From an uncultured Paracoccaceae bacterium (GTDB lineage: Bacteria > Pseudomonadota > Alphaproteobacteria > Rhodobacterales > Rhodobacteraceae): a stretch of DNA of 64,000 nt. The first letter of the stretch is position 1, and every line of letters starts with the position of its first letter. The notes under the pieces were generated by a model. That model was given only the letters and a program-made list of their open reading frames with translations, was not told where the DNA came from and did not search any database. Location of the stretch: the NCBI GenBank assembly GCA_938005545.1, contig CALKXV010000009.1:1-64000 (forward strand). Reading direction: 5' to 3'. The position numbers were made by a program, and so were the translations under genes. Of the stretch, positions 51,881 through 59,727 are shown in pieces.

Positions 51881-52825
51881 TTACTTGGCGAACAGGACAC
51901 CAACGTTGGCCAAGCCGTCAACCATCATCGCCTTTGTGCCGTCTGGTCCAAGGTTCAGCGGGTCGTTTTTGATCGCGTTGTTAACGATCTCGATCACCTC
52001 TGGCGAGGCCAGCGCGTTTTCAATCGCGCCACTGATTGCCGCCAAGGCTTCGGCATCGGTGCCTTTGGTCGTAGCCAGATAGAAATACGGATCAACATAG
52101 GCGTTCACACCTGCTTCAACAAAAGTACCAGCGTCGGGTGCATAGCTAAGACGTTGTGCGTTCCCGGCTGCAATAACCTTCATGGTACCCGCCTCGGCGT
52201 GTGGGAAATGCTCGCCTGAACTAAAGGCTGCCAGAACCTGACCACCAAGGACAAGCTTCATGGATTCCGCGCCACCCTCGGTCGTAACCATGTTGAATTC
52301 AGCACCCGTTGTGCGAGCGGCGACATCCATCAACAGCTTTTGCGGAGGCGCGCCAAAAGCAACCGGCATATTGGCGTTTTCCTTGGCATGGGCGATCATG
52401 CCCGGCAGATCGTCAAACGGCGCATCGGCGGCGGCAACTAGTGCCAGCTCGGCTTTGGAAATCGTCCCAAGGTAGTCGAAGCTTTCCAGATCGAACGGCA
52501 GCTCGTCCCCACGGCGCACCAGATTGACAAGGATCGGCATATTGACGCCAAGACCGATCACAGTGCCCCGCGGTGGCATCTTTGCAATCCCGGTGAACAT
52601 GGCAACGCCACCACCGCCGGTCTTGTTTTCAGCAATGACGTTCCAGCCAGTTTGGTCTTCCATAACCTTGGCCAGAACACGCCCCATCGTGTCAGTTGAA
52701 CCGCCCGCGCCAAACCCGATCTGCATCGTCAGCGACCCATCCGGTTTCCAGTCGGCAGCCATCAGTGGGGCAGTCATCGCCATCACTGCACAAGCCGCTA
52801 TTCCTACAAGCGTTCTGCGTTTCAT
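51881..52825 (-). CDS. tctC: TctC/Bug-type periplasmic solute-binding protein
   Basis: The 314-residue binding protein of the TTT importer. A signal peptide (about 1-26, MKRRTLVGIAACAVMAM then cleavage near MAADW) is followed by two alpha/beta lobes with Bug motifs (GFGAGGSTDTMGRVLAKVM at about 42-60, then NKTGGGGVAMFTG). The ATG at 52825 has a strong GGAGGAAACACA before it, and overlaps the MarR stop by four bases. Bug proteins bind mono- and dicarboxylates, amino acids or nicotinate; the ligand here is unknown. Confidence 0.95.
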   Translation of the reverse strand: MKRRTLVGIAACAVMAMTAPLMAADWKPDGSLTMQIGFGAGGSTDTMGRVLAKVMEDQTGWNVIAENKTGGGGVAMFTGIAKMPPRGTVIGLGVNMPILVNLVRRGDELPFDLESFDYLGTISKAELALVAAADAPFDDLPGMIAHAKENANMPVAFGAPPQKLLMDVAARTTGAEFNMVTTEGGAESMKLVLGGQVLAAFSSGEHFPHAEAGTMKVIAAGNAQRLSYAPDAGTFVEAGVNAYVDPYFYLATTKGTDAEALAAISGAIENALASPEVIEIVNNAIKNDPLNLGPDGTKAMMVDGLANVGVLFAK

Positions 52826-53361
52826 TGTGTTTCCTCCATTTGGACTGTTAAGCGCGACCCATTTTCTGGGCTCGTTCGATTGGTTTTGGTGGTGAGCGAT
52901 GCGCGTGTGATACGGTCGCACAGCGATAGAAAAACTAACTGTTCGTCTGGATTTAACGCGCCGTCCAACGCATTCGAAAGATGGGCGACATCCGGCAAAA
53001 GCCGTTGGTATTTCTCTGCGCCTTTCGGGGTCATTGAAAAAACCCGTGACCGGCGATCATCAGCATCCAGCTGCGACGTAATCAATCCACGTTGTGACAT
53101 CTGTCGCAAAACGCGGCTAAGCTGCGCCTGTTCGGTTCGGGTAAATTCAACCAATTCAATCTGGCTCGCGGACGAGACTAAAGACAACCCAACCAGAACG
53201 CGCCAGGACACAAGGTTGAGGTCTTTGTCCTGCGACACAACCCGCGTGATTCCGGATTTCAACCTCCGCGAAAGACGAAAGGTCGCAACAGCCAGAAGGC
53301 TTACCCCATTGGGAACATCATCAAGTGACATCCCCCGCAGTCGCTTTCCACCGTTTGACAT
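52822..53361 (-). CDS. MarR-family regulator heading the tct operon
   Basis: A 179-residue regulator with the MarR winged helix at about 45-130 (LVSWRVLVGLSLVSSASQIELVEF, then QAQLSRVLRQMSQRGLI and the wing DADDRRSRVFSMTPKG). MarR proteins usually repress their own operon until a phenolic or metabolite ligand binds. It overlaps tctC by four bases, so the regulator, transporter and two enzymes form one unit. A partly symmetric ATGACATATCAT at 53396-53407 lies about 35 bases upstream and may be its operator; the match is weak. The extra C-terminal tail is polar. Confidence 0.9.
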   Translation of the reverse strand: MSNGGKRLRGMSLDDVPNGVSLLAVATFRLSRRLKSGITRVVSQDKDLNLVSWRVLVGLSLVSSASQIELVEFTRTEQAQLSRVLRQMSQRGLITSQLDADDRRSRVFSMTPKGAEKYQRLLPDVAHLSNALDGALNPDEQLVFLSLCDRITRASLTTKTNRTSPENGSRLTVQMEETQ

Positions 53362-53907
53362 CTACAGCATCCCCGGACGTCGCTTCGTCTTTTAAATGAC
53401 ATATCATGCTTTTGCGATGCGTGTCAGCTTATCTTACTTCCCTTATGATGTTTGCCAATCATGTCTTTCAGATCTACGGGATCGCCAAGGATAGCGAGAT
53501 TGCCTTCAATCGAGCAATATGGCGCGCACAACTCATGCATTATGTCACCAATCTAGAGCGATTTTTTTTGCGTCTTTCTGTGATAGTCAGCTGGTTATAA
53601 ACAGTGTTCATGTCGATGTTGATCGTTAGATATCATGTTGTTTTCTAACAAGAGTAACAGTTGAAAACAGCGCCCTGCCATGAGCGACAATGATCCAGAA
53701 GAAAAAAGAATACCGAGCTTGACCCAATCACCCTGTTGAACAAGACATTCGCTGTAAATTGCTTCGACGGCCACTTGGCGGAACGATGCGGCTCCGAGAG
53801 GCCTGCGGCACCAATTGACGGGAAAACTAACAAGGAACTCATTTGGCACCATCACTTCATGAGAATGCGGGCCGGGTTTGCCCGGCTGAGCAGGCCCCCT
53901 GTAGAGT
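53362..53907. other. Gene-poor, AT-richer segment between marR and the dnaE2 remnant
   Basis: A 546-base stretch with no gene I can support. Short open frames exist (for example 53406-53600 plus, 53595-53855 minus), but neither has a ribosome-binding site or a recognisable product. A small GC hairpin, GCCGGG and CCCGGC around TTTG, is at 53871-53886 just past the end of the dnaE2 fragment. The region is less GC-rich than its flanks and, next to a gene remnant, looks like deletion debris. Confidence 0.5.
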
Positions 53908-54267
53908 TCAATTGGCCGGGCGCAAAAGTTCGTCTAGCATTGGTGAGATATCTTCGATTTGCTCGGCAATTATGTGGGTGACGCCGCTTTCGCGTTGAAT
54001 ACGCCCCGTCACACGCAAAGCGCGCCCGGAAATCACCGCACGGCGGAAGCGTTCGTACATCTTGCGCCAGACGATAATATTGGAAATGCCGGTTTCATCC
54101 TCGAGCGTGATAAAGATCACGCCCTTGGCGGTTCCGGGCCGTTGACGAACCAAAACCAGCCCGGCCACAGCAATTCGTGCGCCATTTGGGGGTAAATCCA
54201 AGCGATCATGCGGCAGGCAAGATGGCGGGCGCGGCCATGTAGGTGGGCAAATTTTAGGCTCGGTCAT
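53908..54267 (-). pseudogene. C-terminal OB-fold remnant of error-prone DNA polymerase DnaE2
   Basis: The 119-residue frame is the nucleic-acid-binding OB domain found at the end of DnaE2 (ImuC), a roughly 1,100-residue polymerase of the damage-induced mutagenesis cassette. Diagnostic segments are VAGLVLVRQRPGTAKGV, FITLEDETGISNIIVW and RALRVTGRIQRESGVTHI. Everything before it, including PHP, palm, thumb and helix-hairpin-helix parts, is missing: upstream on the minus strand is short non-coding DNA and then ferredoxin on the other strand. imuA and imuB are absent nearby. The frame is intact with an ATG and the fold is complete, so it might be a surviving stand-alone OB protein, but a truncated gene is more likely. 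Confidence 0.75.
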
Positions 54268-54305
54268 GGGAACAAAGATAGAACATGTAGGGAATTATGC
54301 AATGA

Positions 54306-54706
<401 letters not shown>

Positions 54707-54707
<1 letters not shown>

Positions 54708-55411
54708 TGTTACGGTCGTTGTTGGCGGCAGGGTTGGTCTTGGTTGCGGGCGAAGCCGCCAGCGAAGACATTACCGCCGCCAGTTATGATGGCCCGACGA
54801 CGCGCTATGCCCATGGTGTCCTTGGCGATGCAATCGAACACGGTGAATTGGTCATGACCCTGGCCTCGGGCACCCAAAAGCGTGTGATTTTGCCCGAAAA
54901 CCGTGTTTTCGAAGACACCGAACCCCGTCTGTTCGACGTCGATGGTGACGGGGATCGCGAAGTTATCGTGGTAGAAAGTGACAATCGCCAAGGCGCGCGC
55001 CTGTCGATCTATGACGGAAACGGGCTTGTGGCCGCGAACGCCTTTATTGGACAGTCCAATCGTTGGCTATCACCTGTGGGTGTCGGAGCTGGGGATTTGG
55101 ATGGTGACGGACGCATCGAAATAGCTTTCGTTGATCGCCCACATCTTGCGAAAACGCTCCGAATTTTCAGGTTTCAGAATGGAAACCTTATTCCCTTGGC
55201 GGATTTGCCGGGTGTAACGAACCACCGGATAGGCGAACGCAATATTGCCGGTGGCATTCGTGATTGCGGAAATGGCCCCGAAATGATCGTGGCCAGCGCC
55301 AATTGGGCACGCGTTCTGGCCGTGCGCTTTGATGGCAAGGACTTCACGGGCACTGATCTGGGCGAACACCAAGGGCGTTCCAGTTTCGACCGGGCTATGG
55401 CCTGCAACTAG
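54707..55411 (+). CDS. Secreted FG-GAP/VCBS repeat protein
   Basis: A 234-residue exported protein. An N-terminal signal peptide (about 1-20) precedes a beta-rich body with two calcium-binding FG-GAP loops, FDVDGDGDREV (about 77-87) and GDLDGDGRIEI (about 126-136), and a third degenerate blade near the C-terminus. FG-GAP domains form propellers that mediate binding, usually with several more repeats, so this is a small example. It is translationally coupled to the ferredoxin gene by a one-base overlap, a puzzling pairing conserved enough to note. Function unknown. Confidence 0.8.
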
Positions 55412-55485
55412 CGCGCGGCGCGATAAAACCCCAAATTTTCTGAGACTGTTCAACGACCCGGATAAGGGGGCGTTTTTTGGCGTTT

Positions 55486-55560
55486 AGGTGACGGCGCCTG
55501 GGAGGAGGTAGGCGCCGCCACACTTACAAAGACCCTAAGGGAGGAGGAAGGGACCTTGAT
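55486..55560 (-). ncRNA. CcsR-like (CCUCCUCCC-loop) small RNA downstream of DUF1127
   Basis: On the minus strand, straight after the DUF1127 stop, two hairpins each expose CCUCCUCCC in the loop. Hairpin 1 pairs AAGGTCCCT with AGGGTCTTT around a 12-base loop (55557-55528). Hairpin 2 pairs GTGGCGGCGCCT with AGGCGCCGTCAC, 12 pairs including one G-U that is a mismatch on the other strand, around ACCTCCTCCC (55521-55488). In Rhodobacter sphaeroides the CcsR RNAs, with this loop motif, lie downstream of and are cotranscribed with a DUF1127 gene, and act in oxidative and membrane stress. The 5' and 3' ends here are estimates. No U-run follows, so processing from a longer transcript is likely. Confidence 0.8.
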
Positions 55561-55562
55561 TC

Positions 55563-55769
55563 TTAAACGTCATAGGCACTTTTGTACGCAACCGAGCGCA
55601 GGACACTGCGGTTCATGCCAAGGTCGGTCAATTCGTGATCGCCAAGCTGCTGAAGCTCGGCCAAGGTATTTCGGTACACGCGGTACTGAGCAATCTTCCG
55701 GGCGAAGCCGCGGAATACAGTCGAAAGTCGACCGGTGTGAACTGCGGCGGAAACTGTTGCCTCACTCAT
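55563..55769 (-). CDS. DUF1127 family small protein (CcaF1-like)
   Basis: A 68-residue basic protein with the DUF1127 core [26 protein letters not shown] (given here in pieces: about residues 33-45 [13 protein letters not shown], then [10 protein letters not shown]). The start ATG 55769 has AAGGA six bases upstream; a second ATG six bases earlier would sit on that site. In R. sphaeroides a DUF1127 protein (CcaF1) upstream of CcsR RNAs binds RNA and tunes stress responses; the CcsR-like RNA after this gene argues for the same role. The 232-base gap before mrp contains its promoter candidate. Confidence 0.88.
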   Translation of the reverse strand: MSEATVSAAVHTGRLSTVFRGFARKIAQYRVYRNTLAELQQLGDHELTDLGMNRSVLRSVAYKSAYDV

Positions 55770-55820
55770 AATCATTCCTTTCAGCGGTGTTTCTAGTTTT
55801 CGTGTCTTGTTGAAATTGAA

Positions 55821-55847
55821 GATAAGCGATCTGCACGCTGAGACAAC
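55821..55847 (-). promoter_or_regulatory. Possible RpoH-type promoter of the DUF1127 gene
   Basis: On the minus strand GTTG (55844-55847) and CTTATC (55821-55826) are separated by 17 bases, similar to heat-shock-sigma promoters of the CTTG-N17-CTTAT kind that drive the DUF1127-CcsR operon in Rhodobacter. The -35 has one mismatch, so this is a candidate only. Confidence 0.3.
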
Positions 55848-56001
55848 TGGTGTTTCGTCAATGCTGCTATGCAGAAAAATCATAGGTCGACTATGGTTAA
55901 CAAGCTGCAAAAGAAGGATTTTTTATTTTGCATGTGCAAAAACTTGTCGTTTGGATAAAAGAGCACGATCTATAGTGGTGATGAAGCGGAAAGGGTCAGC
56001 A

Positions 56002-57078
56002 ATGACGATCGAGCGCGATGAAATACTGGGCAAATTGAAAACTGTGGCGGCGCCCGGTGGTGGGGATTTGGTGTCACGGGATTTGGTGCGCGCGATCCAA
56101 ATTGACGGGTCTACCGTCAGATTCGTGATAGAAGCTGCAACGGCCGACGAAGCGCGGTTGCTGGAAGGCGCGCGCGGCGAGGCGGAAGCCGCGATCAGGG
56201 GTTTGCCCGGTGTAGATAGTGTTTCGGTTGTTTTGACGGCACATGGTCCTGCGCCGACTGCGCCGAAACCCCCGTCGTTGAAAATTGGTGGCCATCCGAC
56301 TCCGCAACAGGGTGGACCCCAGAAAGTATCTGGCGTGGACAGGATTATCGCCGTCGGTTCGGGTAAAGGCGGCGTCGGGAAATCCACTGTATCGTCGAAT
56401 TTGGCCGTCGCTTTGGCACGCGAGGGTCGCCGCGTGGGGCTTTTGGATGCCGATATATATGGGCCATCGCAGCCACGGATGATGGGTGTGAACAAACGCC
56501 CCGCTTCGCCGGACGGCAAAACAATCATTCCGCTTGAAGCCCATGGCGTTACCTTGATGTCTATCGGGTTCATGGTGGAACCTGAAAAGGCCGTGGTCTG
56601 GCGGGGTCCGATGTTGATGGGCGCGCTGCAACAGATGCTGGGGCAAGTTCAGTGGGGCGAGTTGGATGTCTTGATCATCGATTTGCCACCGGGGACGGGT
56701 GATGTGCAGCTGACGCTTTGTCAGAAGGCCGAGGTGACAGGCGCACTTATCGTCTCGACGCCGCAGGATGTGGCCTTGCTGGATGCGCGGAAGGCGATCG
56801 ATATGTTCAACACGTTGAAGACACCGATCCTAGGTCTGATCGAAAACATGTCAACATACGTCTGCCCGACTTGCGGAACCGAAACCCATCTGTTTGGCCA
56901 TGGCGGTGTGCGCACCGAAGCAGACCGGATCGGCGTGCCGTTTCTAGGTGAACTGCCACTGTCCCTGGACGTGCGGTTGGCAGGCGACGCGGGCACACCT
57001 GTGGCGTTAGGGGACGGCCCCGTGGCCGAAGCCTATGGTCAATTGGCGCGGGGCTTGATTGCTGGCGGAATGGGCTAG
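56002..57078 (+). CDS. mrp: Mrp/NBP35-family Fe-S cluster carrier ATPase
   Basis: The 358-residue ApbC/Mrp protein binds and transfers iron-sulfur clusters. An N-terminal MIP18/DUF59-like domain (about 5-85) and Pro/Gly linker precede the P-loop domain, with the deviant Walker [10 protein letters not shown] (121-129), [13 protein letters not shown] (149-161) and the cluster-binding CPTC (288-291). Start ATG 56002 has AAAGGG six bases upstream; an upstream frame start at 55807 overlaps DUF1127 leader DNA and is rejected. It overlaps the convergent dppC-type gene by four bases. Confidence 0.95.
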   Translation: MTIERDEILGKLKTVAAPGGGDLVSRDLVRAIQIDGSTVRFVIEAATADEARLLEGARGEAEAAIRGLPGVDSVSVVLTAHGPAPTAPKPPSLKIGGHPTPQQGGPQKVSGVDRIIAVGSGKGGVGKSTVSSNLAVALAREGRRVGLLDADIYGPSQPRMMGVNKRPASPDGKTIIPLEAHGVTLMSIGFMVEPEKAVVWRGPMLMGALQQMLGQVQWGELDVLIIDLPPGTGDVQLTLCQKAEVTGALIVSTPQDVALLDARKAIDMFNTLKTPILGLIENMSTYVCPTCGTETHLFGHGGVRTEADRIGVPFLGELPLSLDVRLAGDAGTPVALGDGPVAEAYGQLARGLIAGGMG

Positions 57079-58049
57079 CGCCCGCGGATGCGGGGGTCTA
57101 ACGCGTCGCGCAGGCCATCACCGACGTAGTTGACCGATAGAACAGTCAGCGAGATCAAAAGACCGGGCCAGATGACGCGTTCGGGGTAAAGCTCCATACG
57201 ATCAACGCTGTCGAACAACAGCTTGCCCCATGTCGGAAAGTCTGGCGGGAAGCCGAAACCCAGGAAGGACAGCGCGCTTTCGGTGATGATGGCGGTGGCT
57301 ATGCCAAGGGTCGCCGAGACCATGATCGGGGACATGACGTTTGGTAGAAGATGCCGCGAAATCATTTTGCCCGGCGACGTTCCGATCGAGCGGGCCGCCA
57401 GTATGAATTCGCGTTCCTTCAGAGCAAGCACATCACCACGCACAATACGCGCGGTTTGCATCCACGATGTGATGCCCACCAGCGTTACAATCAGGATAAA
57501 AGTACCACCTTCTGGGCCAAAGATGCCCGAGAGCCGATCCCGAAAAAGAAGCACAGCCACAAGGAGCAGTGGCAAAAGCGGCAGGGCAAGGAAAAGGTCC
57601 GTGAGGCGCATCAAAACGCCATCGAACGACCTGAAGTAACCTGCAGTGACCCCAATCAGAGTGCCGAGGAGTACCGAGAGGACCATCGCAGCCGTCCCGA
57701 CGGCAAGCGATATGCGACCCCCGATCAAAAGGCGCCCAAGCGTGTCGCGCCCAAGGTTGTCGGTTCCCAAGGGATAGAGCCAGCTAACCTTGGCGTCCGG
57801 CTCCCAAAGGACGGTGTAGATGGGGCGTGTGTCGCGCAAAGTGAGAAAGTCGCGCCCTGTCGGCACGAGTTGCGGATCGTTCCAGTAAAACCAAGGGCCA
57901 GCGACAACAAGCACGACAATGGAGATGAAGATCGCCGCCCCCCACATCGCACCCCGGTGCGCTTTGAATTGAGCCCAAACGTCAGCCCACTGCGAGCGTG
58001 GCGGCGCGTTCGGTTCGGTGGCGTCCATGGACAAAGGGGCGTCAGTCAT
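57075..58049 (-). CDS. Peptide-type ABC transporter permease (OppC/DppC)
   Basis: A 324-residue inner-membrane permease. The N-terminal OppC domain and first helix lie at about 28-50, and the BPD_transp_1 domain has the usual EAA loop ([21 protein letters not shown], about 217-237). It ends with the family tail [13 protein letters not shown]. It overlaps the upstream permease by eight bases. Along with the OppB-type permease, SBP and fused ATPase it makes a complete dipeptide/oligopeptide-type importer. Confidence 0.93.
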   Translation of the reverse strand: MTDAPLSMDATEPNAPPRSQWADVWAQFKAHRGAMWGAAIFISIVVLVVAGPWFYWNDPQLVPTGRDFLTLRDTRPIYTVLWEPDAKVSWLYPLGTDNLGRDTLGRLLIGGRISLAVGTAAMVLSVLLGTLIGVTAGYFRSFDGVLMRLTDLFLALPLLPLLLVAVLLFRDRLSGIFGPEGGTFILIVTLVGITSWMQTARIVRGDVLALKEREFILAARSIGTSPGKMISRHLLPNVMSPIMVSATLGIATAIITESALSFLGFGFPPDFPTWGKLLFDSVDRMELYPERVIWPGLLISLTVLSVNYVGDGLRDALDPRIRGR

Positions 58050-59049
58050 AGCGGATCCTCGGGTCGAGAATGCCGTAGAGAATATCGGCGATCAGATTAA
58101 AGAGCACAATCAGCACGGCGAAGATGAAAGTGAGTGTCTGTACCATAGGCAGGTCGTTTGCCTGAATGGCAGTGATCAAAAGCTGGCCGATGCCATTCAC
58201 TTTGAAAACCTGCTCGGTGATGATCGCACCACCAAAGATCGCAGGGATGCCAAGGGCGATAACCGTCACGACGGGAATAAGTGAGTTTCGCAACACGTGG
58301 ACAAGAACAACGGTCTTTTCACCCAAGCCCTTGGCGCGGGCCGTGCGCACGTAATCCTGGTTCAGGTTATCGAGCATGGATGCCCGCATAAAGCGCGACA
58401 ATTGCGAGGTGATCTGCAAGGCCAAAACCATGACCGGCATGATCATCTGCTGAAGCTGCTTTTTGAAGCTTTCCCAGCTGTCGACCACCAAAGTTGTGTC
58501 GTAGATCGAGGGGAACCAGCCTAGCCAGACGGAAAAGACAACAATCACCACAACGCCCGAAAAGAACGGCGGAACGGAAAAGCCGACCATGGTGATAAAT
58601 GTGCCTGCGTTGTCGAACCAGCTGTATTGGCGATAGGCTGAGTAGATGCCGATGGGCAGCGCAATGGCGATGGCGACGACATAGGCCACCCCGACAACCC
58701 AAAGCGTTTGCGGCAGGCGTTGGATGACAATGTCCATAACAGGCGAGCGGGACTGCCACGAGATGACGCGTTGTTGGCCTTCGGCAAAGCTCGTGCCAAA
58801 AACGGCGTCGGAAAAGTACATCGGCTCAACGACAAAGAACTGATAAAGCCATTTTGGAAAGGCGATCCAGATCGGTTGGCCGACGCCCAGTGCTTCACGC
58901 ATCTTTTCTTTGACATCGGGCGGCACGGTCAGCGGCACCTGAGCCATGGGATCGCCGGGCGCAAGTTCCAAAAGCAGGTAAATCACGAGGCTGATAAAGA
59001 GAAGCGTTGGAATGCTTATGATCAGCCGTCGGAAGGTGTATGTCAGCAT
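58042..59049 (-). CDS. Peptide-type ABC transporter permease (OppB/DppB)
   Basis: A 335-residue permease with an N-terminal helix (about 9-29, the family start YTFRRLIISIPTLLFISLVI) and five more helices. The EAA loop is in RTARAKGLGEKTVVLVHVLR (about 235-254), and the C-terminus reads [16 protein letters not shown] in the family fashion. The periplasmic insert with EPMYFSDAVFGTSF is somewhat long. It starts one base after the end of the LysE-type exporter gene, so all are on one transcript. Confidence 0.93.
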   Translation of the reverse strand: MLTYTFRRLIISIPTLLFISLVIYLLLELAPGDPMAQVPLTVPPDVKEKMREALGVGQPIWIAFPKWLYQFFVVEPMYFSDAVFGTSFAEGQQRVISWQSRSPVMDIVIQRLPQTLWVVGVAYVVAIAIALPIGIYSAYRQYSWFDNAGTFITMVGFSVPPFFSGVVVIVVFSVWLGWFPSIYDTTLVVDSWESFKKQLQQMIMPVMVLALQITSQLSRFMRASMLDNLNQDYVRTARAKGLGEKTVVLVHVLRNSLIPVVTVIALGIPAIFGGAIITEQVFKVNGIGQLLITAIQANDLPMVQTLTFIFAVLIVLFNLIADILYGILDPRIRYD

Positions 59050-59050
59050 G

Positions 59051-59671
59051 TCAGTGCGCCTCGACGTCTTTAAGGCCGAGCAATGCAGCGGCGGTGATCA
59101 TCATGGCACCCGCTGCACGGTTCAACGCGCGTGCTTTGTGACGAAGATGGCCAAGCGTTCGTTCGGCAGTCAAAGCAAAGGCCAAAAGGATAATGGCGTC
59201 AACAACCAGATAGGTGATCCCAAGGATCAACAGCTGTGGCCAGATCGCAAAAGCTGGGTCGATAAACTGCGGAAATAATGCGGCGAAGAAAAACACCGCT
59301 TCAGGATTTGCGAGCGATGTGAAGAAACCTTGGGAAAACAGGCGGTGAGACGGGGCCGCAGTCGTGCGGCGGCTAAAATCGCTTGGCTGCGCGAAGAAAA
59401 TGCGTAACCCGTATATGGCGAGGTACGCGACCCCGATCCATTTGATGGCCGTTAGTGCGCCAGCGGATGTGCCAATAATGGCCGCCAATCCAAATCCGGC
59501 GGCAAGCATTTGAAGGGCATTGGCTGACAGATCACCGGCGCCGGTCCAAAGGCTGCGCCGGACCCCGAACCGCAAGGCGTTCGAAATGATCAGAATTTGA
59601 CTGGTTCCCGGTGGCGTTGCGAAGAACACCGCTACCGTGATCAGATAGAGCACGTAAGTCTCTAATATCAT
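59051..59671 (-). CDS. LysE/RhtB-family amino acid exporter
   Basis: A 206-residue exporter with about six helices. The N-terminus LYLITVAVFFATPPGTSQ carries the family's PGP-like motif (here PPG), with TSLANPEAVFFFAALFPQF near 115-133 as second signature. Exporters of this family release amino acids or homoserine lactone-like solutes. It sits between the SBP and the first permease of a peptide importer, an unusual place, and may relieve the amino acid load that follows peptide uptake. Its start is 56 bases after the SBP stop. Confidence 0.9.
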   Translation of the reverse strand: MILETYVLYLITVAVFFATPPGTSQILIISNALRFGVRRSLWTGAGDLSANALQMLAAGFGLAAIIGTSAGALTAIKWIGVAYLAIYGLRIFFAQPSDFSRRTTAAPSHRLFSQGFFTSLANPEAVFFFAALFPQFIDPAFAIWPQLLILGITYLVVDAIILLAFALTAERTLGHLRHKARALNRAAGAMMITAAALLGLKDVEAH

Positions 59672-59727
59672 GCAAATATCCCCGGAATGGATCGCCCCGA
59701 GCCGAAACCCGGGGCGATGCCTGTGAC

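Noticed and set aside
53406-53600. 64-codon frame in the gene-poor segment after marR
   Set aside because: No ribosome-binding sequence, no recognisable product and poor codon choice; the neighbouring minus-strand frame at 53595-53855 fails on the same grounds.
55543-55771. Purine-rich GGAGGAGGAAGGGA followed by TTG and an open frame on the plus strand, looking like a very strong ribosome-binding site
   Set aside because: The purine tracts are the complement of the CCUCCUCCC loops of the RNA on the minus strand, and the frame is antisense to the DUF1127 gene. The similarity to a Shine-Dalgarno sequence is a consequence of the anti-Shine-Dalgarno loop.
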